A DNA stretch of 64,000 nt from Tenrec ecaudatus (GCF_050624435.1 NC_134539.1:148529525-148593524); one strand, 5' to 3'. Counted from the stretch's first letter, positions 12,325-24,604 are shown. Made by a program: numbers and translations. Notes: generated from the letters alone by a model not told the origin.

Positions 12325-12545
12325 TCAGGACTCCTAGTAGTGCAGTGATTACATCGTGAAGCGTTTCCTGAAGAGTCAGGGGTTCGTGCCCACCAGCTTC
12401 TGTGGCGCAGAACGATGTGGCAGTCCCTTGGCACTGCAGCCCTGCCAGCCCTCCGGGGCAGTTCTGTAGAGCAGGTGTCCTCTGCCCTGCAGTGGCAATG
12501 AGTGAGACTCGAGCCAGTCACCAGCAACTGGGTTGCTTTGTTTTC
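12325..12545 (+). mobile_element. AfroSINE, diverged
   Basis: Head CTCCTAGTAGTGCAGTG at 12330, a GGTTCGTGCCCACC B-box-like segment near 12381, and tail GTGAGACTCGAGCCAGTCACC near 12503. The GC-rich middle diverges from the other copies. Confidence 0.6.
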
Positions 12546-12574
12546 TTTTTCTTGTTTTTTTTTTTTAAATTCAG

Positions 12575-12760
12575 GGGGCTACAGCACAGACATGTAGCCT
12601 CCCTGTTGTTAACCCCAGGGTGAGTGGTTTGAACCCATCTAGAAGCTCTGTGGGCAAAAGGCCTGACCTCCTGCTTCGATAAAGCCTAGGAACGCCCAGG
12701 GGTCCATTCTATGGAGTTTCTCTCCATTGGAATTGCCTCAACAGTGCCTCTGCCAACCAC
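12575..12760 (+). mobile_element. AfroSINE, degraded
   Basis: Second SINE directly after the previous one, separated by a T-run that is probably the older copy's tail. GAGTGGTTTGAACCCATC is near 12622 and the body follows to GGAATTGCCTCAACAG near 12728. This gives a tandem same-strand pair. Confidence 0.6.
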
Positions 12761-12764
12761 AATA

Positions 12765-15080
12765 TTCAGAATCATCCTGACCGCCTTGACACGCTTCGTC
12801 CGGTCTAGGAAAGAGGTTGGACATTTCTTGGCTTCTTACAGAGGGACCTTCACCAGGTGAGGTGGACAAGGTGCTCACTCTAGCTGAAAGGTCAGTGGTG
12901 CTTCCTTGATTTCTGCACAAGTAAATATCAGAAAATCCTGACAGCTGACCAGAGACAGGAGGCCTTGTTCTTCGAGTAATTCAGCTGGGTCAGGCCACTC
13001 CTTGACAAGCCTGCTTTGTCAAACCAACTGTGCCCTTGTATATTGGTATTTAAAGGATCAGGCTTGGTGGGAGTGGAGACAATTTGAATGGTCTGAATCT
13101 CAATTAGAAGGTTCAGTGGCACCGAAGGCAAAGATGTAGAAATGCGGGTTAAGAGACGAGAACCTCTTTTTTTCCCTACTGTTCCTCCCGTTGAAATTAG
13201 ACAACAGCCCTTAGGAGGCCCACTCCACGGAGCACCTGTCAGTCTTGCAGCAGAGAACCTGGCAGCAGCGCCCTGATCTGGCACTGAATCATCTTCTCCA
13301 CCCCCAGCCTAGCCCAGCCTTGAATGCACCCGGAGCTGCGTATCAGACAGGCCTGTACCCAATGACTCAGCCGGATTGCAAGGCAGTCCTAGAGGCAGGA
13401 AAGGAAGAAGGATGGTCTGTGGGAAGTTTTCCATGGGGCCTCAGAAGACCTGTTCGGCAGAAAGAATGCGGGGTAGCTGTGCTGTTTGACATCACGTCGG
13501 AGTTGGGTCACATTCAGAAGACGGATTCGGTCCTGATGGCTCATTCTTCCTACAGTGCCATGACAGGAAGAGAGACTTGTAATGGAAAAAAAAAAACAAT
13601 CTTTGTTAACCTGGATCTTTTAGGATTTCAGAAAAGATATAAACATCCTCCTGTTTCACAGGGGAATCAAAACTGTTAAACATGTGTCCAAGGAGGCTTT
13701 GCAGCTTTTCAAGTCAGGAATGTTCTGGGAGAGGGTGTGCTTTCAAGTCAAAATCTTTTAAACCTAAAAAGGTGCAGGCTTTGAGCGTTGGCTTTTCATG
13801 GGGCTGACTGTATAGAGGATGGCTTAAAAGTAATAAAATTCAAATAGAGGCCACTGGGGACCAGGATGTGGCTTTCAGAGGGCTGATTCATTTGATGTCC
13901 ATCACATATAAAGAGGAATCTAGACCTGGAGGCCAGGCAGTGGATGAAGAGAGATGAGCATTGAAGTACCATCCTCACAGCGATGGCTTCTGGTGATTCC
14001 ATCATGATGGATGGAAGAAGCATAGCTTTGGAAAGGGAAGTTCTGACTTACAGGGCACCTACGCTAAGCCTCTGCTTTTGTATTTTTCTTCTTATAATTA
14101 CACTTAATATCGACATAGGGAGAGAGAGATTGCATCTAATATTGGCATAGAGAGAGATAGGTAGAAAGATAAACACATATCTACCTCCACATCCACACCC
14201 CCAACCCTATCCTCATCAATACCTATCTTTGTGAAAATTCAGACATTATTCACATTGTGTGTCTCATCTAAATACATTGTTCAGCAAAGAAGCAGCAAAA
14301 TTAAAAAACAAACAAACAACAGAGCCTGGTCTTCCCCCAAATGAAAAAAGCCAGAGACTACCATGCACACATTTCAAGTTGGTTTTGTTTTCTTTATCCC
14401 CTGCCCCTCTCCCCCAACTACATACGCAGCAGCTGTAAATAAAAATATGTAATAATTCCGGGAGATGAAATATAATAAAATAAAGTAAAGCAACAGCCAA
14501 AAGGCACGGCTTCCATAGCCCACACGTGTGTTTGAGTAACTGCATGTGGGTTAAGCCTCCAAGCGTAGGGAGGAAGCTGCAGATCTGAGTGGGGACCTCT
14601 TATGCTGGTAAGCTGCACTGCTAGACTTGCCCCTAAAGCCTTTGGCTCCCTGTCTACTCTCTTGACATGGCATTTAGTAACCAGAGAGGACAGGGCTGGG
14701 AGAGAGCCACAGTCTTATTCTGAGACTTGGGATTAGGACCTAGCACAGCAGGAGAGGGTGTGGAAGCATTTGACTTAACGCAGCCGGCGCACGGATTGCA
14801 CGCTCACAGGCTGAACTGCAGGCTGCAGGAGTTCGGAGCCCTGTCTGCTCCAAGCTCTGTTTAACCTGACTGTCCATGCGTTCCTAGTCCTTTATCCCCA
14901 AGGCACATTTCCTTCTGGAGAGACAGCCACTCGCTGGCATTCCGAGACTGGGAGAGAAGAAGACAACGTGGGAAGAAGGCATAATCTTTCTTCTGTACCC
15001 CTGGCCCTTTTAGCGAACTCATCTGAGCTACCTTCTCCCAGGAGTTCTTCCTTCTAGGAGAGAGGTTACACTGGAAACCT
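12765..15080. other. unique sequence, nothing recognised
   Basis: Includes the 144-codon plus frame at 13245-13679 and a 118-codon minus frame at 12928-13284. Neither shows a recognised domain, splice context or codon bias. AGAGAG-rich patches occur at 14118-14160. Confidence 0.5.
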
Positions 15081-15085
15081 GAGGA

Positions 15086-15232
15086 GCTGCCTCTTGATAA
15101 CATGAGTTGGTTCAGTGGGAGCACAATGAAGTGTTCTGGAGTTCCCACTCTTCTCAGTGCCATCCATCCATTGTTAGGGTCCACACTCTCGAATGCCTTG
15201 GCATAGTCAATAAAACCCAAGTAAACACTAAA
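15086..15232 (-). mobile_element. RTE LINE fragment (RT region)
   Basis: Minus strand: AGCACAATGAAGTGTTCTGG (about 15119) and GCATAGTCAATAAAACCCAAG (about 15200) are complements of the RT segment that includes VYLCFIDYAK-like codons. The translated minus frame contains VYLGFIDYAKAFESVD. Only about 150 bp remain. Confidence 0.75.
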
Positions 15233-15394
15233 AAAATTATGGAAACATGGCGTGAAAAGATAATGGAATGTTTTCATAAATTTTTTGATGCAACCAGGCC
15301 TAAGTAAATCAACTCTGTATGAACACTGATTAGTTAGTATGGACTCATGCTAGTTAGAAAAATTGTGATTCCTATACAAGGAGCATGTAATGTG

Positions 15395-15592
15395 TTCTGG
15401 CGATGGAGTAGTTATAAGTGCTTGGATGCCAACCGAAGGGTTGGAAGTTCAAACCCACCAGGCACTCCATGGGCAAAAGCAGTGGCAGTATGTTTCTGTA
15501 AATATTTACAGTCTTGGAAACAGAACAGAAGCAGTTCTACACTCTCCTATAAGGTCACTAAGGATTCAAATCAATTTGATGTCAGAAAGTTT
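15395..15592 (+). mobile_element. AfroSINE
   Basis: Head TTCTGGCGATGGAGTAGTTA, B-box-like GGGTTGGAAGTTCAAACCC near 15438, body TTTACAGTCTTGGAAACAG near 15506 and tail TATAAGGTCACTAAGGATTC near 15549. Confidence 0.75.
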
Positions 15593-15599
15593 GATTATG

Positions 15600-16945
15600 G
15601 TGAATGGTTCAAGCAATCGCCATGCTCAACTGCTAATCTAAAGGCCATCTGTTGAAGTCTACCAAGACACAACTTGCAATCTATTAAAAGTGAAAAGAAA
15701 CCGCCCCCCCCCAAAAAAAAGCTCTAGGAAGCTGAGCTCTGCCCTGATAGACACAAGCTTGACATGAGTTTGGACTTTTGTTATGGCAACTTAAAAAAGC
15801 AGTCTTAGGCTATGAACTTGACTTGGTGATTATGACAGTTTTTAACCTTGAAATGTGTTCCACATTATCATCATCCTATTTGAAAGCACAGGAAAGCCAG
15901 GCGAATGGATAAAGGCCATCTCATGTTAAACCCGTGCTCTTAATTACTACAAGTGCATTATGTGGGACACAGGTATGCAGTTTGGTAGCACTTTGTCTTA
16001 GGTAGATTCTGTTTTCATTTTTGCATCATTAAATTCTCCAAAGGCAAAAGGAACCCCCAAAGTAACAGGTGGTTCAGCTTCTTTCCCAATGCACAGTGAG
16101 AACATTCCTTTCAAATCCATGGTTCTTCAGTTGAGTCAGAACCTAGAGATTTATTTTAGAGTCCGAGGGGCTAGTGCGTGTTCTCTTTTGGGTTTTTTGT
16201 ATTTTTTTTACAGGAGCACATCCATGACTCAAATTCACAAAAGAGTTGTTAAGCTGCCTTTCAAAGAATAGCCTGATTCATTTACTCCAGGCTCAACCAT
16301 GTTTGCAGCTTTGAAACCATAATCCTTTGATCAGAAACCTTTTCACTGGCGCACATGCCTGTATGATCCTATAACCCTGGACCGATGTGTGCATTACAGA
16401 CAGAACACGGGTTTCACAGGATGTGAAAAATGCCAACAGAAACTGCTGGCTTAATTTTATCAACCTGCATTTTTAGAGGTGCTGACAGCTCTGCAGAGAC
16501 CAGACCAGCAGCCAGCCTACCCCCCGTGACACTCTCATTAAGTGGTATGTCAGTAGATGAACTTATTCTGAGCTTTACATTTGTTTTTTGTACTCTAGCC
16601 CAGAGGTCTTAGGGGCAAATGCATATTTGACACCTACTTATCTGTGTCAGGGGTTTGTCATGTGAACCAAGTGGAGGTTGACTTTAGTGAGGCCCATTGG
16701 TGATGTGCAAGGGAACTGGGTATATACGCTTGTTCTATTTCTGCATCTCCCTGATGTTTGCCAAAAGGTTATGTTTCTCCTTCTCCTTTCAGTGCTTCCT
16801 AAACCTTTCTATCCTGGGGTATATTTGGTAGTCCCCAAGATGTTGGGGGATCACTAGTGGAAATGATATCGAATATGGCATCGATACCAGCTCACGTGTC
16901 CACTAGCTCTTGTGGAAAGTATAGTTTTGTTGTTGGTTCATTTAC
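15600..16945. other. unique sequence, nothing recognised
   Basis: No repeat or exon recognised. A poly-C/poly-A stretch sits at 15702-15720. Confidence 0.5.
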
Positions 16946-16949
16946 CATT

Positions 16950-17125
16950 GTTTCACATACTTTGGATGTGTTACCAAGGGACACCAGTCCCTGGAGAAGA
17001 ACATCATGCTTGGTAAAGCAGAAGGGCAGCAAAAAAGAGGAAGACCCCCAATGAGATGGATTGGCATGACTGCAACAATGGGCTCACACAAACATTGGGG
17101 GACAGTTCAGGATGGGGCTGTGCTT
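16950..17125 (+). mobile_element. RTE LINE fragment (C-terminal ORF region)
   Basis: CCAGTCCCTGGAGAAGAACA near 16985 through AAGAGGAAGACCCCCAATG near 17035 and GCAACAATGGGCTCA near 17073, the segment just before the RTE tail. The tail itself is missing. Confidence 0.75.
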
Positions 17126-17340
17126 CCTTCTTGGACCACCACCTGGATGATAATTCTGACATGAGACTCGAGAACTCTGTTAGATCTTTATTAATTGCTT
17201 TAATCCACTACTGGGAAAGAAAACGAAAGAGGTTGAATTGTTGCATCCCAAGATCTTTATGTGTAATTGAGCTTTGCAACACCATGTTTCTTGAGCTTGA
17301 AAATAAATAAACAGCCTCCTTTTCTGGTGGTAAATGTCCA

Positions 17341-17625
17341 GGATAATTATAATATATATTATTATATATATAACACATATATTATATAGTATAATATAAC
17401 ATATTATATTATTATATATAACAATGTATATTATATATAACCTGTTATATATAATTATATACATAATTATGTTATTATATGAATGTGTTATTATATATAA
17501 CCTTATATATAACATATAACACAGAACATAGAATATATTATTATATATAACATATTATATATAATATAATATAACACATTATACATTATAATATAACATA
17601 TATATTATATATATATATATATATT
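17341..17625. repeat. 285-bp AT-rich palindromic repeat block
   Basis: Almost pure A/T made of irregular TATATAA, ATTATATA and TAACATATTATAT units with rare C, ending in an alternating (TA)n at about 17601-17625. Many units are self-complementary, so hairpin or cruciform formation and replication slippage are likely. The 111-codon minus frame over it is a repeat artefact. Confidence 0.9.
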
Positions 17626-17629
17626 CCCA

Positions 17630-18200
17630 AAGAATCTCTGCTTGAATATGTGTGTAGATGCTAGAGCTTCAAATGGATTTAAACCAGTTGAGTCCTGGCC
17701 AACTCAGTGAAAGCAGAATAGATCAGGATTGATACAATATGGATGTACGATGGGTTGAATCTCTGGAAAGGGGGATGAAGGGGTGTCATGAGTCTTCTCA
17801 AGATCTTAATGTGGGAGACTGGATTATTTCCAGGTCTGTGGAGAGGAACTCAAGCTCACAGTGGTGAGATTAGTCTACATCTTGGAATGGGGCACCGTTG
17901 TTTCAAACTCTATCTGTCAAGATAATTGGTTGCTGTGTAACACATACATTTCCCTTTTTTCCTAAGAATAGCCCCATAATTTTTGTTGTTCCAATTATCC
18001 TACTGGCACACCCACCTTTTTCTAATTTGAGCCCATTCCAATTTTGCTTCATCAATCTTGACTGAACTAAAAAGAATTGATTTGAAGCCCTAGAATTCAC
18101 TCACAAGTGCATGCACACGCATGCACACACACAAACACACACACGCCATTGCTATCTTTCTTCTCTTTCCCTATACATTTTTATTTCTTCTTTCTAAACA
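17630..18200. other. unique sequence with a short (CA)n
   Basis: Nothing recognised except interrupted CA/GCA dinucleotides at about 18107-18146. Confidence 0.55.
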
Positions 18201-18204
18201 TGCG

Positions 18205-18345
18205 TTCTTAATGTGTGCCAAGCACTGTGCATACCATTTTACTGGGGTTGCCTCAGGAATCCGCTGAGGTGCTTACTTAATTCCCATGGGACACATGGGG
18301 TAACCAAAGCACAGAGCTAACCAGTGGATCTGGTTCTTGTGTGTT
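18205..18345 (+). mobile_element. MIR SINE fragment
   Basis: GTGCCAAGCACTGTGCATAC (about 18216), then a decayed core and CAAAGCACAGAGCTAACCAG near 18306, the order expected for MIR. Confidence 0.6.
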
Positions 18346-18464
18346 CAGTTACCAGACATTTTTATTTCCTGCCAAAAGAGCTAAGTAATCACAATAACAT
18401 ATACTCTATTTAGTTACTTTCATTGTCTTTAATACCTGCATAACATCTAATTTATTTAAGACAT

Positions 18465-18580
18465 TTTTTCATAGACTTTTACTGGGGGCTCTTACATCTC
18501 TTATCACAATCCATACATTCATTCAGTGTGTCAAGCACATTTGCACATATGCCACCATCATCATTTTCAAAGGATATTAT
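18465..18580 (-). mobile_element. L1 LINE 3' end, very short
   Basis: TTTTACTGGGGGCTCTTACA (about 18477) to CACCATCATCATTTTCAAA near 18553, the last ~110 bp of the L1 3' UTR on the minus strand. Confidence 0.75.
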
Positions 18581-18584
18581 TTTT

Positions 18585-19535
18585 AAATGCTTTCCCTGTA
18601 CCAAGTGCATTTTCATGCATGACCACCCAATAATGACTTTTGAATGCTGAACCTTCCATGTGTGTGGGTAGACAGATAAGTTATTTTGATATATAGTTTT
18701 CTGGAAGGGTTTACAAGAAACTATGGTATGGATGCTTTCAGATGAATAAGAGGTCCCAGAAAGAGAAATAACCTGCTGAAATACATTCTATATATTTATA
18801 TAAACAATCACAAAGCAATTATAAATTCAAATACAATAAAACTATCACATAATTGTGAGCAATTTCTGGATGAATAATTCATCAAAACTGGATCTGTTTT
18901 TTAGTTTCATATTTTACATACAATATTGGTTATATATTGGCTAGTATTCATAATAATTATTCTCTCAATAGATGCATAATACAACATTCATGGGTAAACT
19001 CTTCTCAAGGCTGTAAAACCAAATGACATGCTTGATTATCATAGGTCGCGCCATGTTAAAGAGTTAAGACTGTGCTCTAGAGTTTCCCTGTTGGGATTCA
19101 AATACTGGATTTGCTCCTGATTAGATCTGTGTAAATGGCAACTTAATTACATCTCTCTAAGTCTCAATTTAGTCTTTTTTAAAATAGGTTTTATTGTTAA
19201 GGATTAAAACATATAATATGACAAAAACTCAGTAGCAGGCATGAGATTTTATAATCACTCAATACTTGTTGATTCTTATAATTAGTGCTTTTGCCTCTTG
19301 ATATTGCTGAAAAGGCAGATAGAAGAGCAGAAATATGCAATGTTGCCAGCAAACAGGGGTAACAGAGCATCCCAAGTGAGCATCCCTAGTAGTTGCTCTA
19401 TAAGGCAGGTGGTGGTTTGAAGTAGGGATTTTCTCTGATAATCCATCTTATCCAGGAAGCCCACAAGAATAATTTTCTAACCCAGAATCAACACCAACTA
19501 TTGTTCCTCACAAGCTTTCTGTTTTTGTTTATCCT
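18585..19535. other. unique AT-rich sequence
   Basis: No repeat family, exon or RNA gene recognised. Confidence 0.5.
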
Positions 19536-19539
19536 AAAG

Positions 19540-20088
19540 ATTGAATAAATATAAGAGGATAAAACCCTATTGCATACCTTTCTTGATTTTAAACCATGAA
19601 GTAATTCTGTGTTCTATTGACAAAACTGACCACTGATCCATGTACACGTTCCACATGAGCACAATGAAGTGTTCTGGAATTCCCACTTTTCTCAAGCCCT
19701 CCAAAGTCTGTTACCAATACAAAGTCTAATGTCTTACATAATCAATAAAGCAGAAGTAAACATCTTTCTGGCTTTCTCAGCTTTTAACCGAGATCCATTT
19801 GATATAAGCAATGATATCCCTTTATGCATATCCTCTCCTGAATCTGTCCTGAATTTCTGGCAGGACCCTGTGTAAGAACTACTGAAGCCAGGGATTTTCT
19901 TCAGCAAATTTTTACTTGTCTGTGTTACTATTAATACTGTTATATAATTTATGCATTAAGCTGAATCACCTCTTTGGACTGGTTACAACTGTGGGTCTCT
20001 TCCAGTCAGTTGGTCAAGGAACTGTCTTCCAAATGTACTGGCCTCGATGAGGGAATGGTTCCAACGCTTCATCAGCTTTTGGAATATT
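19540..20088 (-). mobile_element. RTE LINE, inverted 5' segment of a 5'-inverted copy
   Basis: Read on the minus strand from about 20088 to 19540, this covers the RTE RT region: the CTGACTGGAAGAG analogue near 20000, the TGCCAGAAATTCAGG motif near 19850, and the GATTATG (DYA) region near 19740. It stops where the consensus would read TTATTCAATCT. It abuts, head to head, the plus-strand 3' part beginning at about 20093. About 110 bp of element between the two pieces is missing, typical of twin-priming junctions. Confidence 0.8.
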
Positions 20089-20092
20089 TCCA

Positions 20093-20885
20093 TTGAAAGC
20101 CAGCATGAAAGTGAGGACTTTCAACATTTGTCGATGAAGAGCAAAACTTTCAGCCTTCCATATGGATTGCAACTCAATTTAAAGAAAAAATCCTCACAAC
20201 TGGAGAAATAAGTAATATCAGGATAAAAAGAGAAAAAAATTGTACCTGTCAAGTATTTTATCTTGCTTGGCTCTAGAACCAATGCTCATGGAAGCAACAC
20301 TCAAGATAGCTAAGAACCCATTACGTTGGGTGTATCTTTTCTACAAGATCTCCTTAAAATGTTGAACACGAAGGAGTTTCCATTGAAGACTAAAATATTC
20401 CTGATCCAAGCACTGGTATTCTCAACCACCTCATATGCTTATGAAAGTTGGATATTGAATAAGGAAGATTGAGGAAGACTCAATGCATTTGAATTATGGT
20501 GCTGTTGAAATGTATCGAAAGTATCATGGACTGACAAAAGAACAGACAAATATCTCTTGCAAGAAGTATAAGCAGAATGCTTCAAAGAGCAAGGATGGTG
20601 AGACTCTGTCTCACATATTTTGGACATGATATAAGGAGAGACACGTCCTTGGACAAGGACATCATGTTTGTTAGAGTGGAGGAGCAGGAAAAATTGCAAA
20701 AACCATACAAGATGGATTGACGTGGTGGGTGCAAATTCATCTGCTGTAGCTTAAACATAACAACAATTGAGAGGATGGCTAAGACCGGGCATATACTGGA
20801 CATACACTTATACAATGTGTATCCAGTATATGCCCAGTCGTTACTGCATCAGAATCGACTCAATAACACCTAAAAACAACAAGAA
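20093..20885 (+). mobile_element. RTE LINE, 3' part of the 5'-inverted copy
   Basis: Plus-strand 3' half of RTE: AAAATCCTCACAACTGGAGA near 20189, TCATATGCTTATGAAAGTTGG near 20430, TATTTTGGACATGATATAAGG near 20617, ending at CAGAATCGACTCAATAACACC with an AACAAC tail near 20880. A 49-bp hairpin replaces part of the tail at 20787-20835. Confidence 0.85.
20787..20835. repeat. 49-bp imperfect inverted repeat inside RTE tail
   Basis: Left arm GGGCATATACTGGACATACAC (20787-20807) is answered by GTGTATCCAGTATATGCCC (20817-20835), with a 2-base gap in the right arm and a loop of about 9 bases. Other RTE copies here have the plain tail (GGGCAGTGTTTGGTTCTG type) at this point, so the palindrome is private to this copy. 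Confidence 0.85.
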
Positions 20886-21017
20886 CCTTAATCATATCTG
20901 AAAAACCCATTTTAAGGTGTTAGTGCTTGGCCATTTGGGGGGAAGAAGCCATTATTTTCCCTATCACAGTATTGCGAGACCATTCGTGATTGTATTCTTA
21001 ACTCTGTTGAAATACAC

Positions 21018-21150
21018 TCCTGGTAGAGTCATGTGCTATGCATTGGACTGCTAACGGTAAGGTTGTTGGTTTAAATCCACCTGTTGCTCTATTAGGGATT
21101 ATCTTCTTTGTAAAGATTTAAAGTCTCAGAAATCCTAAAGATCACTGGCA
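21018..21150 (+). mobile_element. AfroSINE, 3'-shortened
   Basis: Head CTCCTGGTAGAGTCATGTGC near 21018, B-box-like AAGGTTGTTGGTTTAAATCC near 21059, body to TCTCAGAAATCCTAAAG near 21124. The tail is missing or merges with the RTE copy that starts next. Confidence 0.7.
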
Positions 21151-22325
21151 GTCAATATAGACTGTCTGGCAGAGAGTTTGCTTTTGTAGTGATTTTAGGA
21201 TCCTTTGTAGAAGGAGATAAATGGAGTCCTTGAAAACGGTGGGCCAGGGTATTTGAAATACCAACATGGTCACTCTTGGTGAACAGATTTTAGTGGATCT
21301 TCTACATGAAGACCAGACTGGGAAGAAGGAGTAGATGGCCCAATTCTGAGTGGCAAGCTGCTGAACAACTGTGAATACCAGCAGAACATTGTCAGATATC
21401 CTGCTGGCAGATGAGTTCCTTAGATTTCCAGCCCTGAGAATGTGACTAGGGAAGAGCTGCCTCCCCAAAGGACAGTTGACCTTGACAGCATGGATGGAGT
21501 AAAGCGTTCGAGACCTTCATTGCTGACCTTCAAAATGAGAAAAGACAAATCCACACATTCATGATCATCTGAATATGGGAGGGATCAAGTATAAATCTAG
21601 GGAAACTGGAAATCTTTAAAAAGTACATGTATAAAGTTTGGTATCCTAGGTATTAGTGAGCCACCATGGGCCGGGATTGGCCGTCTTGAAAAGGATAATC
21701 ATATAGTTTACTCTTCCCAGAATGAAAAATCCAAGATGAATGGTGTCCCATTCGTGATCAAAAAGAACATTTCAGCATCTACCTTGAAGTGAAGTGCTAT
21801 TTGACAGATGATAATATCTATATATGCATAAGGAAGTCCAGTTAATACAATATTATTCAAGTTTAGACAACAACTACTAGAGTCAATGATGAAGAAACTG
21901 AAGCATTCTACCAACTTCTTTAGTCTGAAATTGATCAGACATGCAATCAAATTGTATTAGTAATTACTGGTGATTAGAACCTGAAAGATAGAACAAAGAA
22001 GAAAAAAAACAGTAGTTGGATAATACAGTCTTGATGATAGGAAAAAAATCTATTGCATAATAGAGTTTTGAAAGACTAATGTCTTATTAATTTCAAATAC
22101 TTGTTTTTCAACAACAGAAATGGTAGATCTACTAGTGGACTTCCCCATAGGGAAAACACAGGAATCCATTTAATTCCATCTGTGGGAAGAGATAGTGTAG
22201 AAATACAATACTAGCCATCTAAATAAGCCCAGGGGCCTGCTCTGGAACAGACCAGCAACTACGCATGTTCAGGTTCAGACTGACACTGAGTAAACTTAAA
22301 ACAAATCCACAAAAACCAAAACACC

Positions 22326-22637
22326 TTGAGTGTGTCCCATGTGAATTTTGAGAAAATCTCAAGAACAGATTTGATGACATCAAAACCGTTATACATAAAG
22401 AAAGCAAAATATCAAAGACAGGAAAGAAAGAAAAGACCAAAATGGTTGTCAGAAGAGATTCTGAAACTTGACCTTGAATTTGAAGTAGCTGAAGAAAATG
22501 GAAGAAATTCAGTAAAAGAGCTGAAAAAATTTCAAAGGACGGCTCAAGAAGACAATGTCAAATATTATAGCAAAATATGCAAAAACCTAAAGTCAGAAAG
22601 AAAAATTGGCGAGCACATTCCGCACTTATCAAACTGA
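22326..22637 (+). pseudogene. RTE ORF remnant, endonuclease-RT linker
   Basis: 103-codon open stretch with basic QRQERKKRPKWLSEEILKL followed by a charged helix and FQRTAQEDNVKYYSKICKNL. This corresponds to the region between the endonuclease and RT of the RTE protein. It opens and closes by decay, not by real start and stop signals. Confidence 0.7.
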
Positions 22638-23796
22638 ATGAATTGATGGAAAGAAATCCAAGCCTCCAATAGCAATGTTGAAGAATTCTGTAGCCAAAAT
22701 AATTGAATGGTGCAGGAAACATCAAAAGAGGATGGAAATAAAAAGTTACTTCACCAAACATAATCAGTCAATTTTTAACCTTTTCAATAGCTAAAATACG
22801 ATAAAGAAGCAAACCAACACTGGTACTGAGGGGAAAGCCTAAGCGGCATTGAAGGCAATATCATCAAGCAAGGCTCTCGGCTGTTGAAGTCCAGGAAGAA
22901 TCCACGTGTCTATGCCAAGCAAATGGGAACACAGCTATCTAGACAATTGACTACTAAAGATTAATATTTGTGCCCATACCTAAGAAAGGTAGCTCAATGG
23001 AATTTCAAAATTTATCGACAATAGCATTAATATCACATGAAAGTAAACTTTTGCTGAAGATAATTTAAAGATGATTGTAGCAACCTATAGATAGAACTGC
23101 TAGAAATTCAAGCTGAATTCAGAAGAGTACTTGGCAGGAATATATTACTGTATACCAGTTTGGCTAAAAGCAGAGAGTTATCAAGAAGATGTTTACTTGT
23201 GTTTTATTAACTATGCAAAGGTATCAGACTATGTGGGTCTTAAAAGACTATGAAAAACATTGAGAAGAATGTGCATTCCAGAATACTTCATTGTCTTCTT
23301 CCAGAAGTTACATGTACCAAGAGGCAATTGTTCACACACAGAATAAGGGTGTACTGTGTGATTTAAAGTCAGGAAATGTGTGTGCCAAATTTGTATGCTT
23401 ATCACCATATTTATTCACTCTATATGCTGAGCAAATAATCTGAGAAGATGGAATATATGAAGAAGAATGTGCCATCAGGCTTGGGAGAAGACATACTAAC
23501 AACCTACCATATACAGATAGCACAACTTTGCTTGCTGAAAGTAAAAAGAAGTGTGAAGCAATTGCTTATAAACACCACAGACTGTAGCATTCAGTGTGGA
23601 TTTCAATTCAATACAAAAAAACCCCCAACATTTTCACAACTGGACCAATAAACAACATCATAATAAATGGAGAAAAGATTGAAGTGGTCAAGGATTTCAT
23701 TTTTCTGGAACCCAACATCAACGCTCATGGAAGCAGCAGTCAAGAAATCAAAGGCTGTGTTGCATTAGGGAATCTGTCCCATGGTGCTTCGTTAAA

Positions 23797-24087
23797 GTGT
23801 TGAAAATGGGGGATCATATTGAGGGCAAAGTATTTTCAGTTGCGTCATATGCATGCAATGATTGGCCAATGAATAACGAAGACCAAAGAAAACTGGGTGC
23901 ATTTGAACTGTGGTGTTGGCATAGAATACTGAATGTACAATTTCAATATTCTGCACAGAATGAACAAATCTGCTTTGGAAGAAGTACAGTGAGAATGCTC
24001 TTTAGAAGCAAAGAGAGACAGACAGCAGCTTATATACTTCAAACGTTATCAATGGGAACCAAAACTTGGAAAAAACACCATGCTTGA
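23797..24087 (+). pseudogene. RTE ORF remnant, C-terminal region
   Basis: Open stretch with VASYACNDWPMNNEDQRKLGAF (the usual RTE SYA.ESW....ED.RR..AFE motif), ELWCWHRIL and then LFRSKERQTAAYILQTLSMG. This is the conserved C-terminal block of RTE/BovB-type proteins. The frame is lost before the ORF end, where the solo LTR entered. Confidence 0.8.
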
Positions 24088-24122
24088 TAAAACACAGGGT
24101 CTCCCCCAAAGAGGAAAGGCCT

Positions 24123-24604
24123 TATGGTAGTTATATAATCTACTGTCAATTTGAGAGGATTAAGAGTGAAGGGGTCACAGCTTGATGACCTTCTTTGGAG
24201 GCACTAAGGAGATAAATAGCTCGCTGGAGGCAGGACACATGCTCACTCCTGTAAGACAATGCAACTGACAAGACACATGGAGCTCCCCTAGAGCCCAGGA
24301 GATGGAAGAGCCACATGGAGACCCCTGCCAGAACTGAAATGCTAACACCACCACTAGATCCACAAGACCTTCCACCCACTGGCCTGTGATCATCCTGCAT
24401 TCAGCATCACTGCATGTGTTTCATGAGTCTGAAGAGAACTTTAGATTGGTATCAGACATACGGGCTAATATCGGACTTATGGGCTTGATCTGGACTGAGC
24501 TGGGATGTTTTCTCAATATTCAACTGCTCTTGTACATAAAGCTCTTTCTTATACACATATGAGTATCCATGGATTTGTTTCTCTAGTCTACCCAGATGAA
24601 CACA
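24123..24604 (+). mobile_element. solo LTR (MaLR-like family A) inside RTE
   Basis: Begins TATGGTAGTTATATAATC and ends ..GATGAACACA, flanked by GGCCT and AGCCT (4 of 5 matched target duplication). It splits the RTE sequence AGAGGAA..CCT / CAGCAAGATGGATTGACAC. A polyadenylation-like ATAAAGCTCTTTCTTATACA lies near 24536, as in ERVL-MaLR LTRs. No internal retroviral sequence, so it is a recombined solo LTR. Confidence 0.85.

Noticed and set aside
13245..13679. 144-codon open frame as a gene or exon
   Set aside because: No homology recognised, no flanking splice pattern, and an A-run inside the frame. Treated as chance.
17180..17515. 111-codon minus frame rich in Ile and Tyr
   Set aside because: Translation of the AT-rich repeat block.
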